Assembly (NCBI GenBank): GCA_031274855.1
Contig: JAISPO010000178.1
Location: forward strand, 1 to 5,796
DNA length: 5,796 nt
From: Zoogloeaceae bacterium
GTDB lineage: Bacteria; Pseudomonadota; Gammaproteobacteria; Burkholderiales; Rhodocyclaceae
Direction: 5' to 3'
Numbering within the stretch: position 1 is the first letter of the stretch; each line of letters starts with the position of its first letter. Positions 5,487 to 5,796 of the stretch are shown here, one piece after another. Under the pieces are notes generated by a model. It did not search any database and was not told where the DNA came from. It worked only from the letters and a program-made list of their open reading frames with translations. The translations under genes and the position numbers were made by a program.

Positions 5487-5796
5487 TGCTTTGCTCCTCA
5501 AGCTCGCGCAGGACGCGGAACAGTTCACGATAGGCGCGCGGCGGTTTGCTTTCCTCTTTTTCCTTGAGCGCGTTGCGGCGCAACTGTCGCAGGTGTTGAA
5601 AGTCGGCGGCGGGGGCGCGTTGCGCGATTTCGTTCAACACGCCTTCATCTTCCAGAAAACGTTCGCGCAGGCGTTCGAGCGCGTGCAGGCGGGCGTTGGC
5701 GATGGCCGAAACGCCGTCGATTTCGTCAATGGCCGCCTGAATCGGCGCAGGATCAATGTTGCGCATCAGCTTGCCGATGTACTGCAACTGCCGCCG
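5479..5796 (-). CDS. darP: Dual-action ribosomal maturation protein DarP (YjgA/DUF615), partial, N-terminus beyond right edge
   Basis: The C-terminal 105 residues of a YjgA/DUF615 protein, which in E. coli associates with late 50S precursors and helps maturation around the peptidyl-transferase centre. The visible part opens RRQLQYIGKLMRNIDPAPI, matching the E. coli RRQLQLIGKMLRQRDVEPI region. It continues with HALERLRERFL, HLRQLRRNALKEKEESKPPRAYRELFRVLREL, close to the E. coli [26 protein letters not shown]. It is helical and highly charged, as expected for the family. About 75-80 N-terminal residues should lie outside the window. The open frame continues to the edge, so no internal start is proposed. 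The stop at 5481-5479 overlaps the mog start by 8 bp. Confidence 0.95.
   Translation of the reverse strand, partial: RRQLQYIGKLMRNIDPAPIQAAIDEIDGVSAIANARLHALERLRERFLEDEGVLNEIAQRAPAADFQHLRQLRRNALKEKEESKPPRAYRELFRVLRELEEQSND
5494..5499 (-). promoter_or_regulatory. Ribosome binding site fixing the mog start
   Basis: On the minus strand GAGGAG ends 7 nt before the ATG at 5486. It lies inside the last codons of darP. No comparable site precedes the alternative in-frame ATG at 5528, so this site decides the start. Confidence 0.85.

Noticed and set aside
5487..5528. Upstream ATG (5528) as the mog start
   Set aside because: It would add MNCSASCASLRSKA inside darP with no SD; the start at 5486 has GAGGAG at 7 nt and matches MogA.
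4974..5567. 197-codon plus-strand frame opposite mog
   Set aside because: Antisense to mog and the darP end, which are clearly recognised; the composition is typical of a shadow frame.
1..5796. CRISPR array, tRNA/rRNA, insertion sequence, toxin-antitoxin or phage-defence genes
   Set aside because: No regularly spaced repeats, no tRNA-like cloverleaf with CCA end, no transposase motif, and every sizeable gene but one has a clear housekeeping or known-family identity.

Overview
The window looks like ordinary chromosomal DNA of a GC-rich betaproteobacterium, most likely from the Rhodocyclales or a near relative. This rests on protein similarity recalled from memory, on the gene order (dedA-purN-DUF3108 gene, mutL-miaA, darP-mog), and on a MutL that carries its own endonuclease motifs. 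It has not been checked by any database search. I see no mobile element, CRISPR array, rRNA or tRNA.

Layout. Positions 1-1635 hold a tightly packed minus-strand operon, dedA -> purN -> a DUF3108 envelope-protein gene that runs off the left edge. Both junctions are 4-bp ATGA stop/start overlaps. A 39-bp gap (1636-1674) separates dedA from the divergent plus-strand pair mutL (1675-3390) and miaA (3387-4319), also joined by an ATGA overlap. That gap has a perfect TATAAT box placed so that transcription should start on the A of the mutL ATG, which predicts a leaderless mRNA. Positions 4320-4446 hold a weak terminator-like hairpin and then a strong sigma70-type promoter (TTGAAA, 17 bp, TATAAT). 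Two abutting perfect palindromes overlap that promoter. It drives a small gene of unknown function (4447-4728), which seems to have lost its original C-terminus to a 1-nt frameshift; the displaced tail is still readable to about 4798. Positions 4799-4934 carry a 10-bp direct repeat bracketing a 12-bp-stem hairpin. From 4935 to the right edge a minus-strand pair reads darP (partial) -> mog, overlapping by 8 bp.

Functions. The genes are mostly housekeeping: purine synthesis (purN), envelope lipid or membrane homeostasis (dedA), an exported DUF3108 protein, mismatch repair (mutL), tRNA A37 prenylation (miaA), molybdenum cofactor adenylylation (mog) and 50S ribosome assembly (darP). MutL has the DQHA(x)2E(x)4E nuclease motif, the other C-terminal metal-site motifs and a beta-clamp-binding-like motif, so repair here is predicted to be MutH-independent. 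The least explained part is 4320-4934: the regulated-looking small gene, its apparent frameshift and the repeat/hairpin segment after it. I found no convincing new multi-gene system.
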